From Gammaproteobacteria bacterium (lineage in GTDB: Bacteria > Pseudomonadota > Gammaproteobacteria > JACKNK01), in assembly GCA_024234955.1 (NCBI GenBank), contig JACKNK010000001.1, forward strand, positions 310,001-374,000: a stretch of DNA of 64,000 bases, written 5' to 3'. Below are positions 1 to 9,616 of this stretch, piece after piece. Position 1 is the stretch's first letter. Each line of letters begins with the position of its first letter. The notes under the pieces were generated by a model. The model searched no databases, had not been told where the DNA came from, and saw nothing but the letters and a program-made list of their open reading frames with translations. Made by a program: the position numbers and the translations under genes.

Positions 1-673
1 CGGCCTCACGAACCAGCAGCGCACCCCCGGCCCAGTCCCAGGGCTTGAGGCCGATTTCCCAGAAGCCATCGAGTCGGCCCGCCGCGACATAGGCGAGATC
101 GAGCGCCGCACAACCGGCGCGACGGACTTCCGAGCAACGCTCGTAGATGTCCTTGAACATGGCGAGGTACTCGTTCAGATGCTTTTCGTTGCGGAACGGG
201 AAGCCGGTGCCCAGGAAGGCGTCGGTGATGTCGGTGCGCGGGGTGACGCGCAGACGGCGGTCGTTGAGACGGGCACCGGCGCCCCGGCTGGCGACGAACA
301 TTTCTTCACGACTCGGGTCGTAGACCACCGCGTGCGCGAGCTTGCCTTTTACCTTGGCGGCGATGGAAACCGCGTAATGCGGGAAGCCGCGCAGGTAATT
401 GGTGGTGCCGTCGAGCGGGTCGATGATCCAGATGACGTCCGCATCGTCGTTCTGCGAGCCGCTCTCTTCGCCGAGAATGCCGTGGTAGGGGTAGGCCTTG
501 AGGATGGTCGAGATGATCGCCTGTTCCGCTTGAACATCGACCTCCGACACAAAATCGTTACGTTGCTTGGTGTTGATGGTCAGCGAATCGACACGGTCGG
601 CGTAACGCATGATGATGCGTCCTGCGTTGCGCGCAGCGGACACAGCGATGTTCAGAAGCGGGTCTTGAGCCAT
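1..673 (-). CDS. suhB: Inositol-1-monophosphatase SuhB (C-terminus cut by window edge)
   Basis: This encodes an inositol monophosphatase family enzyme, which in gammaproteobacteria hydrolyses inositol phosphates and also assists rRNA transcription antitermination. About 224 residues are visible and the end lies outside the window. The metal-binding signature of the family is present: GEESG near residue 68 and the following IDPLDGTTNYLRGFP, with WDWAGG close to the cut edge. The ATG at 673 gives the normal family N-terminus (MAQDPLLNIAV). It is divergent from trmJ with a 77-bp gap, the usual suhB/trmJ arrangement. Confidence 0.95.
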   Translation of the reverse strand, partial: MAQDPLLNIAVSAARNAGRIIMRYADRVDSLTINTKQRNDFVSEVDVQAEQAIISTILKAYPYHGILGEESGSQNDDADVIWIIDPLDGTTNYLRGFPHYAVSIAAKVKGKLAHAVVYDPSREEMFVASRGAGARLNDRRLRVTPRTDITDAFLGTGFPFRNEKHLNEYLAMFKDIYERCSEVRRAGCAALDLAYVAAGRLDGFWEIGLKPWDWAGGALLVREA

Positions 674-750
674 GAGAAGAGCAACTTGAGGGCGACAGGC
701 GAAACGCGAAGAATATCATTTCCTTCTAATGTCGGTCCGATCCAATTCCT

Positions 751-1500
751 GTGAACGAATTTCTTTCCCGAGTCCGTATCGTCCTTGTTGAAACCTCGCA
801 CCCCGGCAACATCGGTGGCGCGGCGCGTGCAATGAAGACGATGGGGCTTACCAAGCTCCATCTCGTGGCCCCTCGAGAGTTTCCCTGTGCGGAGGCCACG
901 GCGCGTGCTTCAGGGGCTGACGACGTGCTGGCGGCGGCGACGGTTTGCGATTCCCTGGCCGAGGCCTTGCAGGGTTGTCATGTCGTCATCGGCACCAGCG
1001 CCCGTTTACGGTCTTTGAGCTGGCCGGAACTGAATCCGCGCGAATGCGGTGAACGCATCGCCGAATCGGTCGGAGCCGGGGAGGTGGCGCTGGTCTTCGG
1101 GCGGGAGAAGTCCGGCCTGACCAACGACGAATTGGCGCAGTGTCGGTTCCTGGTGCATATCCCCAGCAATCCCGCGTATCAGTCCCTGAATCTTGCAGCG
1201 GCGGTGCAGGTGCTCAGTTATGAGATTGCCACGGCGTTTGGGTATGGCGGCCAGCCCCGAGAGATCGGGGATGCCGGCGGCGCACCGGCAACGGCGGAGG
1301 AAATCGAGGGTCTGTTCAGACATATGGAGCAGGCCCTGATCGAGATCGAATACCTGGATCCGGGCAATCCGCGCCACTTGATGCAGCGTCTGCGGCGCCT
1401 GTTCAACCGTGTCGAACTGCGCCACGAGGAGGTGAATATCCTGCGTGGCATGTGTCGGGCTGCGCAGCGTCATGCCGCGCTGGCGGCAAACAAGCGATAA
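751..1500 (+). CDS. trmJ: tRNA (cytidine/uridine-2'-O-)-methyltransferase TrmJ
   Basis: This is a SPOUT-class methyltransferase that 2'-O-methylates position 32 of several tRNAs using S-adenosylmethionine. The 249 residues match the family length. The N-terminal motif HPGNIGGAARAMKTMG begins at residue 17, and the SAM-binding knot segment SLNLAAAVQVLSYE lies near residue 150. A C-terminal helical extension follows, as in TrmJ rather than TrmL. A GTG at 751 is the chosen start because it gives the short conserved N-terminus. The gene opens a run leading to cysE and iscA, whereas in most relatives iscRSU come next. Confidence 0.93.
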   Translation: MNEFLSRVRIVLVETSHPGNIGGAARAMKTMGLTKLHLVAPREFPCAEATARASGADDVLAAATVCDSLAEALQGCHVVIGTSARLRSLSWPELNPRECGERIAESVGAGEVALVFGREKSGLTNDELAQCRFLVHIPSNPAYQSLNLAAAVQVLSYEIATAFGYGGQPREIGDAGGAPATAEEIEGLFRHMEQALIEIEYLDPGNPRHLMQRLRRLFNRVELRHEEVNILRGMCRAAQRHAALAANKR

Positions 1501-1538
1501 TCCCGATCTGCAACCCGTCAGCCATCGGCAATATCCCC

Positions 1539-2387
1539 ATGTTTGAAAGACTCCGCGAAGACATCAACTGCGTTTTTGACCGTGATCCGGCGGCGCGTAA
1601 TGCCTTCGAGGTGTTGACCTGTTATCCCGGTCTGCGCGCGGTGCTCTATCACCGCCTCGCGCATCGTCTCTGGCGCGCCGATTTCAAATGGCTGGCCCGC
1701 TGGATCTCGACCGTGGCACGCTGGTTGACCGGGATCGAAATCCATCCCGGGGCACAGATTGGTCGCCGTTTCTTCATCGATCACGGCATGGGCGTGGTGA
1801 TCGGCGAGACGGCCGAGATCGGGGATGACTGCACGCTGTATCACGGCGTCACCCTGGGTGGCACGACGTGGCTCAAGGGCAAGCGGCATCCCACCTTGGG
1901 CAACGATGTCGTGGTCGGGGCGGGTGCCAAGGTACTCGGTCCGATCCAGATTGGCGACGGTGCCCGGGTGGGCTCGAATGCGGTGGTCTTGAAGGAGGTC
2001 CCTGCTGGCGGCACCGTAGTCGGCGTTCCCGGCCGCATGGTCGAGCCGCGCGCCCCGGCCGACGTCAAACCCCATCGCGAAGCGCTGGCCCGCAAGATGG
2101 GCTTCGACGCCTATGGCATGAGCCGCGACATGCCCGATCCGGTCGCCAATGCGATCAACTGCATGCTCGACCATGTTCACGCCTCCGATCAGCGGCTCAA
2201 GGAACTGACCACGGCAGTTGCTGCGTTGGGCATCAAGGTTGACGACAGCGAACTGCCGACGCTCGACAATTGTGAGATCGTTCACGACGAGCTTGAAGCC
2301 GAAGAGCGGCATCCCCATTTCATGGACGGCTCGGGTGCGGTGAAGGCGGCAGCGGAATCTCCCGACAAGCCCGAGGTCAAAGACTGA
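1539..2387 (+). CDS. cysE: Serine O-acetyltransferase CysE
   Basis: CysE makes O-acetylserine from serine and acetyl-CoA, the first committed step of cysteine synthesis, in the cytoplasm. The 282-residue protein has the N-terminal helical SATase part (MFERLREDI...), then the left-handed beta-helix of hexapeptide repeats from about residue 65 (IHPGAQIG, FIDHGMGVVIGE, LYHGVTLGG, VGAGAKVLG). After the helix there is a long tail of about 90 residues rich in acidic and proline residues. The frame stays open upstream to 1452, but ATG 1539 gives the conserved start. It stands directly before iscA, so cysteine supply and Fe-S assembly are linked. Confidence 0.93.
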   Translation: MFERLREDINCVFDRDPAARNAFEVLTCYPGLRAVLYHRLAHRLWRADFKWLARWISTVARWLTGIEIHPGAQIGRRFFIDHGMGVVIGETAEIGDDCTLYHGVTLGGTTWLKGKRHPTLGNDVVVGAGAKVLGPIQIGDGARVGSNAVVLKEVPAGGTVVGVPGRMVEPRAPADVKPHREALARKMGFDAYGMSRDMPDPVANAINCMLDHVHASDQRLKELTTAVAALGIKVDDSELPTLDNCEIVHDELEAEERHPHFMDGSGAVKAAAESPDKPEVKD

Positions 2388-2439
2388 TCGGAGTTGTGTT
2401 TTCATCGCCCGATCACAACCAATTCAATCGAGGTCAAGC

Positions 2440-2769
2440 ATGGCAATCTCACTGACGGAAGCGGCGGCAGCGCAGATCTGCCGCAATATCGACAAGCGTG
2501 GCGGCGGCCTGGGCGTTCGGCTGGCGGTCAAGCCGTCCGGTTGTTCCGGTTTCATGTACTCGATGGATTTTGTCGATGAACTGAAGGAGGGGGATGAAGT
2601 GGTCGAGCGCGACGGCGCCAAGCTGGTCATCGGTATCGAGTCGCTGCCGTTTATCGATGGCACCGAAGTCGGCTTTGAACGACAGGGCCTCAATCAGACG
2701 TTCGTCTTCAATAACCCGAATGCCGTGTCCACCTGTGGCTGCGGAGAAAGCTTCTCGATCGAGAAGTAG
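2440..2769 (+). CDS. iscA: Iron-sulfur cluster assembly protein IscA
   Basis: This is an A-type Fe-S carrier of 109 residues. The three conserved cysteines are present: one in the central GCSGFMYSMDF segment and a C-terminal CGCGESF pair. The N-terminus (MAISLTEAAAAQI) and the C-terminal CGCGESF favour IscA over ErpA, although the two are close. A good ribosome site (GAGG) lies just before the ATG. iscR, iscS, iscU, hscB, hscA and fdx are not adjacent, so this is an isolated remnant or rearranged member of the usual isc operon. A terminator follows at 2841. Confidence 0.9.
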   Translation: MAISLTEAAAAQICRNIDKRGGGLGVRLAVKPSGCSGFMYSMDFVDELKEGDEVVERDGAKLVIGIESLPFIDGTEVGFERQGLNQTFVFNNPNAVSTCGCGESFSIEK

Positions 2770-2840
2770 GTTTCCGTCGGGTTGCGTTGCGGTCGTTGCC
2801 GCTACGCCTTAGCCCGGATAAACTCAGGCCCAATAACGAC

Positions 2841-2870
2841 AAACCCGCGCCTCGGCGCGGGTTTGGTGTT
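2841..2870 (+). terminator. Rho-independent terminator after iscA
   Basis: An 11-bp perfect inverted repeat (arms 2841-2851 and 2854-2864, GC-rich core CCCGCGCC) is followed by a T-rich tract at 2862-2870 interrupted by GG. It lies between the iscA stop and ndk and ends the trmJ-cysE-iscA unit. Confidence 0.75.
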
Positions 2871-2932
2871 TCTGGATCAGGCACAAATCCCTGTCGCATT
2901 TGGGCGGGTTTCGCTGCACATCGGAGTCACTC

Positions 2933-3364
2933 ATGGCCGTTGAACGCACTTTTTCGATCGTCAAACCCGACGCCGTTGCCAAGAACGCAATCGGTGAGAT
3001 TTATTCCCGGTTTGAAAAAGGCGGTTTGCGGATCGTCGCCGCCAAGATGCTGCATCTTTCCCGGGCGCAGGCGGAAGGGTTTTATGCCGTCCATCGTGAG
3101 CGCCCGTTTTTCAAGGATCTGGTTGAATTCATGATCTCCGGGCCGGTTATGGTCCAGGTGTTGGAAGGCGAAAACGCCATTGCCCGGAACCGCGAGCTGA
3201 TGGGCGCAACCAATCCCGCCGATGCGGCACCCGGGACTATCCGTGCCGATTTTGCAAAGACCGTTGATGAGAATGCCGTCCACGGCTCCGATGCGCCGGA
3301 GACTGCGGCTGTCGAAATCGCCTATTTCTTCAACGACGATGAACTCTGTAATCGCACCCGCTGA
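2933..3364 (+). CDS. ndk: Nucleoside diphosphate kinase
   Basis: Ndk balances nucleoside triphosphate pools by transferring phosphate from ATP through a phosphohistidine. The 143-residue protein is full length. It starts MAVERTFSIVKPDAV with the conserved KPD, and the catalytic-histidine loop ENAVHGSDAPETAAVEI is intact. ATG 2933 is chosen because it gives the standard N-terminus and lies after GGAGTCACTC. The last 26 bp overlap the predicted start of rlmN, which suggests translational coupling. This ndk-rlmN-pilF order is conserved in gammaproteobacteria. Confidence 0.96.
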   Translation: MAVERTFSIVKPDAVAKNAIGEIYSRFEKGGLRIVAAKMLHLSRAQAEGFYAVHRERPFFKDLVEFMISGPVMVQVLEGENAIARNRELMGATNPADAAPGTIRADFAKTVDENAVHGSDAPETAAVEIAYFFNDDELCNRTR

Positions 3365-4541
3365 CGCGCTTCCCGATCCGCTGAGCCGGGCCACGGCCGC
3401 CGAGGCGATCGCCGAGGCAACCGGGGCGGACGGTCGGGTCAATCTGCTGGACCTGGACAGGACGGGTCTCGAGACCCTGTTCTCGGGCGTTGGGGAACGG
3501 CCTTTCCGGACCGTGCAGTTGATGAAATGGCTGTATCACCAGCGCATTTCCGATTTCGATCAGATGACCAACCTGAGCCACAAGTTTCGGGACTGGCTCA
3601 AGGCGCATACCGAGATTCGCTTGCCGGAGGTCGTGACCCGCCAGGATTCCGTCGATGGGACCATCAAATGGTTGTTGCGCATCGACGGCGGTAACTCCAT
3701 CGAGACGGTTTACATTCCGGATGGCAAACGCGGCACCCTGTGTGTCTCCTCCCAGGTGGGTTGTTCGCTGGAATGCCGTTTCTGTTCGACCGCCAAGCAA
3801 GGGTTCAATCGGAATCTGACGGCCGGTGAGATCGCCGGACAGATGTGGATTGCCCAGGATGCGCTCGCACACCTCAAGGAAGGCACGCATCGTGTGGTTA
3901 CCAATGTCGTGTTCATGGGCATGGGTGAGCCGTTGCTGAATTACCGCAACGTGGTGACCGCCGCTGAGGTGTTCATGGACGATCTTGCCTGGGGATTGGG
4001 AAAACGGCGGGTCACGGTGAGTACATCCGGCGTCGTGCCCGCGCTGCATCGTCTGCGCGAATTGACCGATGTGAGCCTGGCGGTTTCATTGCATGCGCCG
4101 GACAATGCGTTGCGCGATGAACTGGTTCCGGTCAATCGCCGTTATCCGCTCGAAACGCTGATCCCGGCCTGCAAGGATTTCGTGCGCAATGCGCCGCGCC
4201 GTCATATCACTTGGGAATATGTGATGCTCAAGGGCATCAATGATCAGCCGGAACACGCACGTAAAGTGCTCAAGTTGCTCGAGGGTATTCCTTCGAAGAT
4301 GAACCTGATTCCCTTCAATCCGTTTCCGGGGTCTGGTTACGAGACCTCGTCGAACAACGCGGTGCATCGCTTCCAGGACATCCTAGCGGCCGGGGGTTTG
4401 CGCACCACGATCCGCAAGACTCGGGGTGAAGACATCGATGCGGCCTGCGGGCAACTCAAGGGCCAGGTCGAGAACCGGGTGAAGCGGCTCGATCCCACCG
4501 TTCGCATCCATCGCGATCTGCATACCGATGGGGCAGGGTGA
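3339..4541 (+). CDS. rlmN: Dual-specificity 23S rRNA/tRNA adenine-C2 methyltransferase RlmN
   Basis: RlmN is a radical-SAM enzyme that makes 2-methyladenosine at 23S rRNA A2503 and tRNA A37. The CX3CX2C cluster motif is at Cys142, Cys146 and Cys149 (CSLECRFC), and the methyl-carrying cysteine lies in the C-terminal TRGEDIDAACGQL segment. With ATG 3339 the protein is 400 residues, about 15 longer at the N-terminus than E. coli RlmN, and overlaps ndk by 26 bp. A shorter start cannot be excluded. The body from NLLDLDR onward matches the family throughout. Confidence 0.93.
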   Translation: MNSVIAPADALPDPLSRATAAEAIAEATGADGRVNLLDLDRTGLETLFSGVGERPFRTVQLMKWLYHQRISDFDQMTNLSHKFRDWLKAHTEIRLPEVVTRQDSVDGTIKWLLRIDGGNSIETVYIPDGKRGTLCVSSQVGCSLECRFCSTAKQGFNRNLTAGEIAGQMWIAQDALAHLKEGTHRVVTNVVFMGMGEPLLNYRNVVTAAEVFMDDLAWGLGKRRVTVSTSGVVPALHRLRELTDVSLAVSLHAPDNALRDELVPVNRRYPLETLIPACKDFVRNAPRRHITWEYVMLKGINDQPEHARKVLKLLEGIPSKMNLIPFNPFPGSGYETSSNNAVHRFQDILAAGGLRTTIRKTRGEDIDAACGQLKGQVENRVKRLDPTVRIHRDLHTDGAG

Positions 4542-4545
4542 ACGC

Positions 4546-5337
4546 ATGAAGCGCTTATCGATTCTCCTGATCGTCTGCGTGGGCCTGCTCAGTGGCTGTC
4601 CGCAGACGGGCGATGTCAAAGAACCGGAAGCGGTCACGGCGGCGCAGGAACACGCCCGCCAGGTTGCCGAGATCAATACCAAGCTTGGCATCGAATACAT
4701 GCGTCAGAATCGCAACGAGCAGGCGCTGGAGAAGTTCGAGAAGGCCCTGGCAAGCGATCCGGGTTATGCCCCTGCACCGGGCTACGCGGCGGTGCTCTAC
4801 GAACGCATCGGGCGTCTGGACGATGCCGATGCCGCGTATCGCCGGGCCCTGGAACTGGAACCGGATAACGCCTCAATCCGGAACAACTACGCACGCTACC
4901 TGTGCAGCCATGATCAGTTCGAGGCGGCGGAAGAGAATTTCCGTCAGGTCATCGCCAACAAGCTTTACCCGACGCCCGAAATCGCGATGGTCAATGCGGG
5001 TCTGTGCGCACGTCTGGAGCCGGATCTGATCAAGGCCGAGCGTTATTTCAACGATGCGCTGACGACCAACCCGAACTTCGCGATTGCCCTGTATGAACTC
5101 GCCAAGCTGGCGTATGTACGTAACGATTACCTGCAGGCGCGTGCGTATCTGCAGCGATATTTCCAGGTCGCGGGATATTCGCCAGCCAGTCTCTGGTTGG
5201 GGGTGCGCGTCGAACGTGCCCTGAACGACCCGACCGAAGTGGCACGCTACACCTATCTGCTCAAGAGTCGTTTCGCTGACTCGCAAGAAACCCGTCTCCT
5301 CAATGAGTCCCAAACCGATGGCCGAAATACCAACTAA
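4546..5337 (+). CDS. pilF: Type IV pilus assembly/stability lipoprotein PilF (PilW)
   Basis: PilF is an outer-membrane lipoprotein whose TPR repeats help the PilQ secretin assemble. The 263-residue protein has a lipoprotein signal peptide ending in the lipobox LLSGC, followed by several TPR units from about residue 45 (LGIEYMRQNRNEQALEKFEKAL and later copies). ATG 4546 is preferred over the upstream frame opening at 4528 because it begins the signal peptide MKRLSILL. Its 3-prime end overlaps rodZ. No other pilus gene is in the window; the position between rlmN and rodZ is the conserved one. Confidence 0.9.
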   Translation: MKRLSILLIVCVGLLSGCPQTGDVKEPEAVTAAQEHARQVAEINTKLGIEYMRQNRNEQALEKFEKALASDPGYAPAPGYAAVLYERIGRLDDADAAYRRALELEPDNASIRNNYARYLCSHDQFEAAEENFRQVIANKLYPTPEIAMVNAGLCARLEPDLIKAERYFNDALTTNPNFAIALYELAKLAYVRNDYLQARAYLQRYFQVAGYSPASLWLGVRVERALNDPTEVARYTYLLKSRFADSQETRLLNESQTDGRNTN

Positions 5338-6382
5338 CAAAATCGACGGCATGGAATTATCGTCGGTCGGACCGGGTCACCGGCTGCGTGATGCGCGCAA
5401 GCTCAGCAACCTCGATCAGAGCGACATCGCTACCCAGTTGAATCTGGATATCGCCACCATCAACGCCCTGGAAAAAGACGACTACGCGCGTATGCCTCCT
5501 GCCGTGTTCGTGCGCGGATACCTGCGTGCTTACGCCGGCATGGTGGGGTTGTCTGTGGACGACATCCTCAGCAGCTTCGATGCAATGCAGGGAATCGATC
5601 CTTCCGAGCGTAACTATCGCGCGGCGACGCGGATCACGGCGACGGGTGCGCCGAAACCACGGAGTAACGTTGTTCCTGTCGCGCTGGTCCTGGTGGTCCT
5701 CATTGCGGCCATCGCCGGCGGTGCTTACTGGTGGTGGCAGCAGCAGTCTGCGCGTACCTCATCGCAGGTCGCGACGGAGTCCTCCGCCAAACCGGCGGTG
5801 GTCGAAGAGCCGGTCATTCCCATGGAGATGGACTCCCAGCAACAGGTGGCCCCAGCGGAGCCCGTCGCAATGCCCGAGCCGGTCATCGGTACGGCGGAAG
5901 CGATACGAGAGGGGATGACGGCACTCGCCGAGGACAGCGCGAGTGCGGTGCCAGTGGAGTCACCCGTCGATGCGAACAAGCCGGCGAACAAGCTGCCGGC
6001 ACCGATCATGACGGACATGCCTGCGCATGCCGTGGATGGTGCGCCCGATACGTCTTCGTCGGATGAAACGATGCCCGCCAGGTCGGACGCAGTCGATCAG
6101 ACAACTGATAGCGCCGATACGGCTATCGATCATCTGACCCTGAGCTATAGCGACAATTGCTGGACGCAAATCCGGGATGCCGCAGGCAAGCGCCTGGCTT
6201 TCGGGGTGATGAAGGCCGGTCAGGTGCTGGAATTGAGCGGCGTCGCGCCCTTCGATGTGACCCTGGGTCAGTCTGACGGTGTCACGGTCCAATTCAATGG
6301 CAAGCCGTTCGACCACACGCGCTTCAGTCGCGGTAAGATCGCGCGTTTCCAGATATCCAAAGACAGCGCCACCGCTGAGTAA
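5318..6382 (+). CDS. rodZ: Cytoskeleton/cell-shape protein RodZ
   Basis: RodZ links MreB to the cell-wall elongation machinery. A cytoplasmic helix-turn-helix (about residues 20-90, GHRLRDARKLSNLDQSDIA) is followed by one transmembrane helix (VALVLVVLIAAIAGGAYWWW). Then come a long low-complexity linker rich in Ala, Glu, Pro and Ser, and a periplasmic DUF4115 domain beginning LTLSYSDNCWTQI. Starts at 5303, 5318 and 5351 are all possible; 5318 is a compromise and overlaps pilF by 20 bp. ispG, normally next, is absent, and hisS follows instead. Confidence 0.9.
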   Translation: MAEIPTNKIDGMELSSVGPGHRLRDARKLSNLDQSDIATQLNLDIATINALEKDDYARMPPAVFVRGYLRAYAGMVGLSVDDILSSFDAMQGIDPSERNYRAATRITATGAPKPRSNVVPVALVLVVLIAAIAGGAYWWWQQQSARTSSQVATESSAKPAVVEEPVIPMEMDSQQQVAPAEPVAMPEPVIGTAEAIREGMTALAEDSASAVPVESPVDANKPANKLPAPIMTDMPAHAVDGAPDTSSSDETMPARSDAVDQTTDSADTAIDHLTLSYSDNCWTQIRDAAGKRLAFGVMKAGQVLELSGVAPFDVTLGQSDGVTVQFNGKPFDHTRFSRGKIARFQISKDSATAE

Positions 6383-6457
6383 GGGTTCGTTCGGTTCGCG
6401 TTTCATTTCCGTTTTCGGTCGCCGACCTGGTCGTCAGGCCGTCGCAAGCAGCACGCC

Positions 6458-7723
<1,266 letters not shown>

Positions 7724-7735
7724 CGAGGAAACAAA

Positions 7736-8374
7736 ATGGTCGATATCAACGCATCCAACAAAGACGAAGCCGAGGCGCTCAAAGAGTGGTGGCGTGAGAA
7801 CGGACGGTCCGTGATCGCCGGTATCCTGCTTGGGGTTTTTGGAATCGTCGGTTGGCAGCAATGGGGCAACTACACCAAGAATCGGGCGGAAGCCGCTTCC
7901 GCCCAATTCCAGTTGCTTGCGGATGCCATCAACAAGAAAGACGCAGCAGGTGCGGAACAGCGCGCGGAGTCATTGATGGTCGAGTTTTCCGCGACCCCGT
8001 ATGCGCCGCTTGCCGGCTTGATGATCGCCAAGATGAAGGTGGCGAATGGGGATCTTGCTGGCGCGCAACCAAACCTTCAGTACGCCATCGACAACGCCAA
8101 GGATTCCGCGATCGCGGCGATTGCCCGTGCCCGCCTGATGCGCGTCCTGCTTGCGGCGGGCGATGTCGCTGCCGCCAAGGCCTTGCAGCCGAGCCCGGTT
8201 CCAGCCGGGTTCCTCGCCGATTTTGCGGAACTGCGTGGTGACATCGCGGTTGTGGAAGGCCGTCAGACCGACGCCCGGGATGCCTACAGTGAAGCTATTG
8301 CGAACCTCGCGGAAACCGACGGTAACCGGGTTATCGTCGAGATGAAGCGCGACGACCTGGCTGCGTCAAAGTAG
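7736..8374 (+). CDS. yfgM: Ancillary SecYEG/periplasmic chaperone-associated protein YfgM
   Basis: YfgM is an inner-membrane protein with a periplasmic TPR-like domain that works with the SecYEG translocon and PpiD. The 212 residues show a short cytoplasmic N-terminus (DEAEALKEWWRENGR), one transmembrane helix (SVIAGILLGVFGIVGWQQWG) and an alpha-helical repeat domain (tetratricopeptide-like DUF2133) to the end. The position between hisS and bamB is conserved across gammaproteobacteria. GAGGAAAC precedes the ATG. Confidence 0.88.
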   Translation: MVDINASNKDEAEALKEWWRENGRSVIAGILLGVFGIVGWQQWGNYTKNRAEAASAQFQLLADAINKKDAAGAEQRAESLMVEFSATPYAPLAGLMIAKMKVANGDLAGAQPNLQYAIDNAKDSAIAAIARARLMRVLLAAGDVAAAKALQPSPVPAGFLADFAELRGDIAVVEGRQTDARDAYSEAIANLAETDGNRVIVEMKRDDLAASK

Positions 8375-8411
8375 CCTGATTGAACGCCTGTTGAGCCTCG
8401 TGGAGGTCAAG

Positions 8412-9587
8412 ATGTTGAAACCTGTCATCCGATCTGCCGCGCTGTCCTTGCTGATACTTGGCCTGGGTGGTTGTTCGACGATTTCCGATTGGATGTTCGG
8501 CGGTGATGACAACCGTGAGCCTCCCGCTGAGCTGACCCCGTTGAGCAGCAGTATCGGTATCAATCAGTTGTGGTCGGCATCCGCCGGGACAGGGGTTGGC
8601 GAGGATTGGATTCGCTTCCGTCCAGCCGTCAATGGGGGACGGGTTTACGTCGCCGGTCGTGATGGCGAGGTGCGCGCGCTGAACGCCGCCTCGGGTGCCA
8701 CCATCTGGTCGATTGATCTGGACATGCCGCTGTCCAGCGGCGCGGCGGTTGGCGACGGACTGGTCCTGGTGTCCGGCGATAACGGTGAGTTGATCGCATT
8801 ATCGGACACGGATGGCACGGAACGTTGGCGCGTCCCGCTGACCGCACCTGCGTTGTCTCCGGCCGTGGTGAAGACCGGCATCGTTGTGGTTCGCACGGTG
8901 GACGGGAATATCGCTGGATTTGATGTCCCGACCGGTGGACGCGTCTGGGTTTATCCGCGTCGTGTGCCCGCCTTGACCATGCGCGGCGTCAGTGCCCCGG
9001 TGCTGGTCGGCAAGAACGGCGTGCTCAGTGGGTCGGACAGTGGCAAATTATCACTCGTTACCCTGGAAAAAGGGTTTCCAGTCTGGGAACGCGATATTGC
9101 GGTAGCCAGTGGTAATTCGGAGCTGGCGCGCATGGTCGATATCGACGGCGATCCGGTCGTGGTCGGGAACATTGTCTTCGCGGTCGCCTTCCAAGGGCGT
9201 GCCGCCGCGTTGAATGTGCAGGATGGTCAGGCGCTGTGGTCCCGTGAGTTGTCATCCAGCGTCGGACTCGGAGCGGATACCGAGCAGGTTTACGTCACGG
9301 ACGAAAAGAGCGACGTGTGGTCCCTGGATATCAGTACCGGGGCATCGCTATGGCGGCAAACTGATCTGCATCGCCGGCAACTGACTGCACCGGTCGCGAT
9401 CGGTAAATACGTGGCGGTGGGGGATTTCGAAGGCTACGTCCACTGGTTGTCCCGTGAGGACGGCCGTTTGGTCGGGCGTATCCAGGTGGATGCGGGCGGC
9501 ATCCTCGGTCCGATGGTCGAGAGCGATGGCGTGCTCTATGTGCAGGGTCGCGGCGGTAATGTTGTCGCCCTGCGTCCGGGTGCCTGA
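8412..9587 (+). CDS. bamB: Outer-membrane assembly lipoprotein BamB
   Basis: BamB is the beta-propeller lipoprotein of the BAM complex that inserts outer-membrane proteins. The 391-residue protein has a lipoprotein signal (LLILGLGGCS) and then PQQ-like propeller blades with recurring units such as GRVYVAGRDGEVRALNAASG and later LYVQGRGGNVVALRPG. ATG 8412 is chosen because GTGGAGGTCAAG lies directly upstream and it starts the signal peptide; an upstream in-frame TTG would add seven residues. der follows 30 bp later. Confidence 0.93.
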   Translation: MLKPVIRSAALSLLILGLGGCSTISDWMFGGDDNREPPAELTPLSSSIGINQLWSASAGTGVGEDWIRFRPAVNGGRVYVAGRDGEVRALNAASGATIWSIDLDMPLSSGAAVGDGLVLVSGDNGELIALSDTDGTERWRVPLTAPALSPAVVKTGIVVVRTVDGNIAGFDVPTGGRVWVYPRRVPALTMRGVSAPVLVGKNGVLSGSDSGKLSLVTLEKGFPVWERDIAVASGNSELARMVDIDGDPVVVGNIVFAVAFQGRAAALNVQDGQALWSRELSSSVGLGADTEQVYVTDEKSDVWSLDISTGASLWRQTDLHRRQLTAPVAIGKYVAVGDFEGYVHWLSREDGRLVGRIQVDAGGILGPMVESDGVLYVQGRGGNVVALRPGA

Positions 9588-9616
9588 CGCCCTATTACCT
9601 GTTTTGAGCCTCCGAC

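Noticed and set aside
1702..1718. Sigma-54-like TGGCACG-N4-TTGA inside cysE
   Set aside because: Within a coding region, incomplete -12 element, and no gene is placed to use it.
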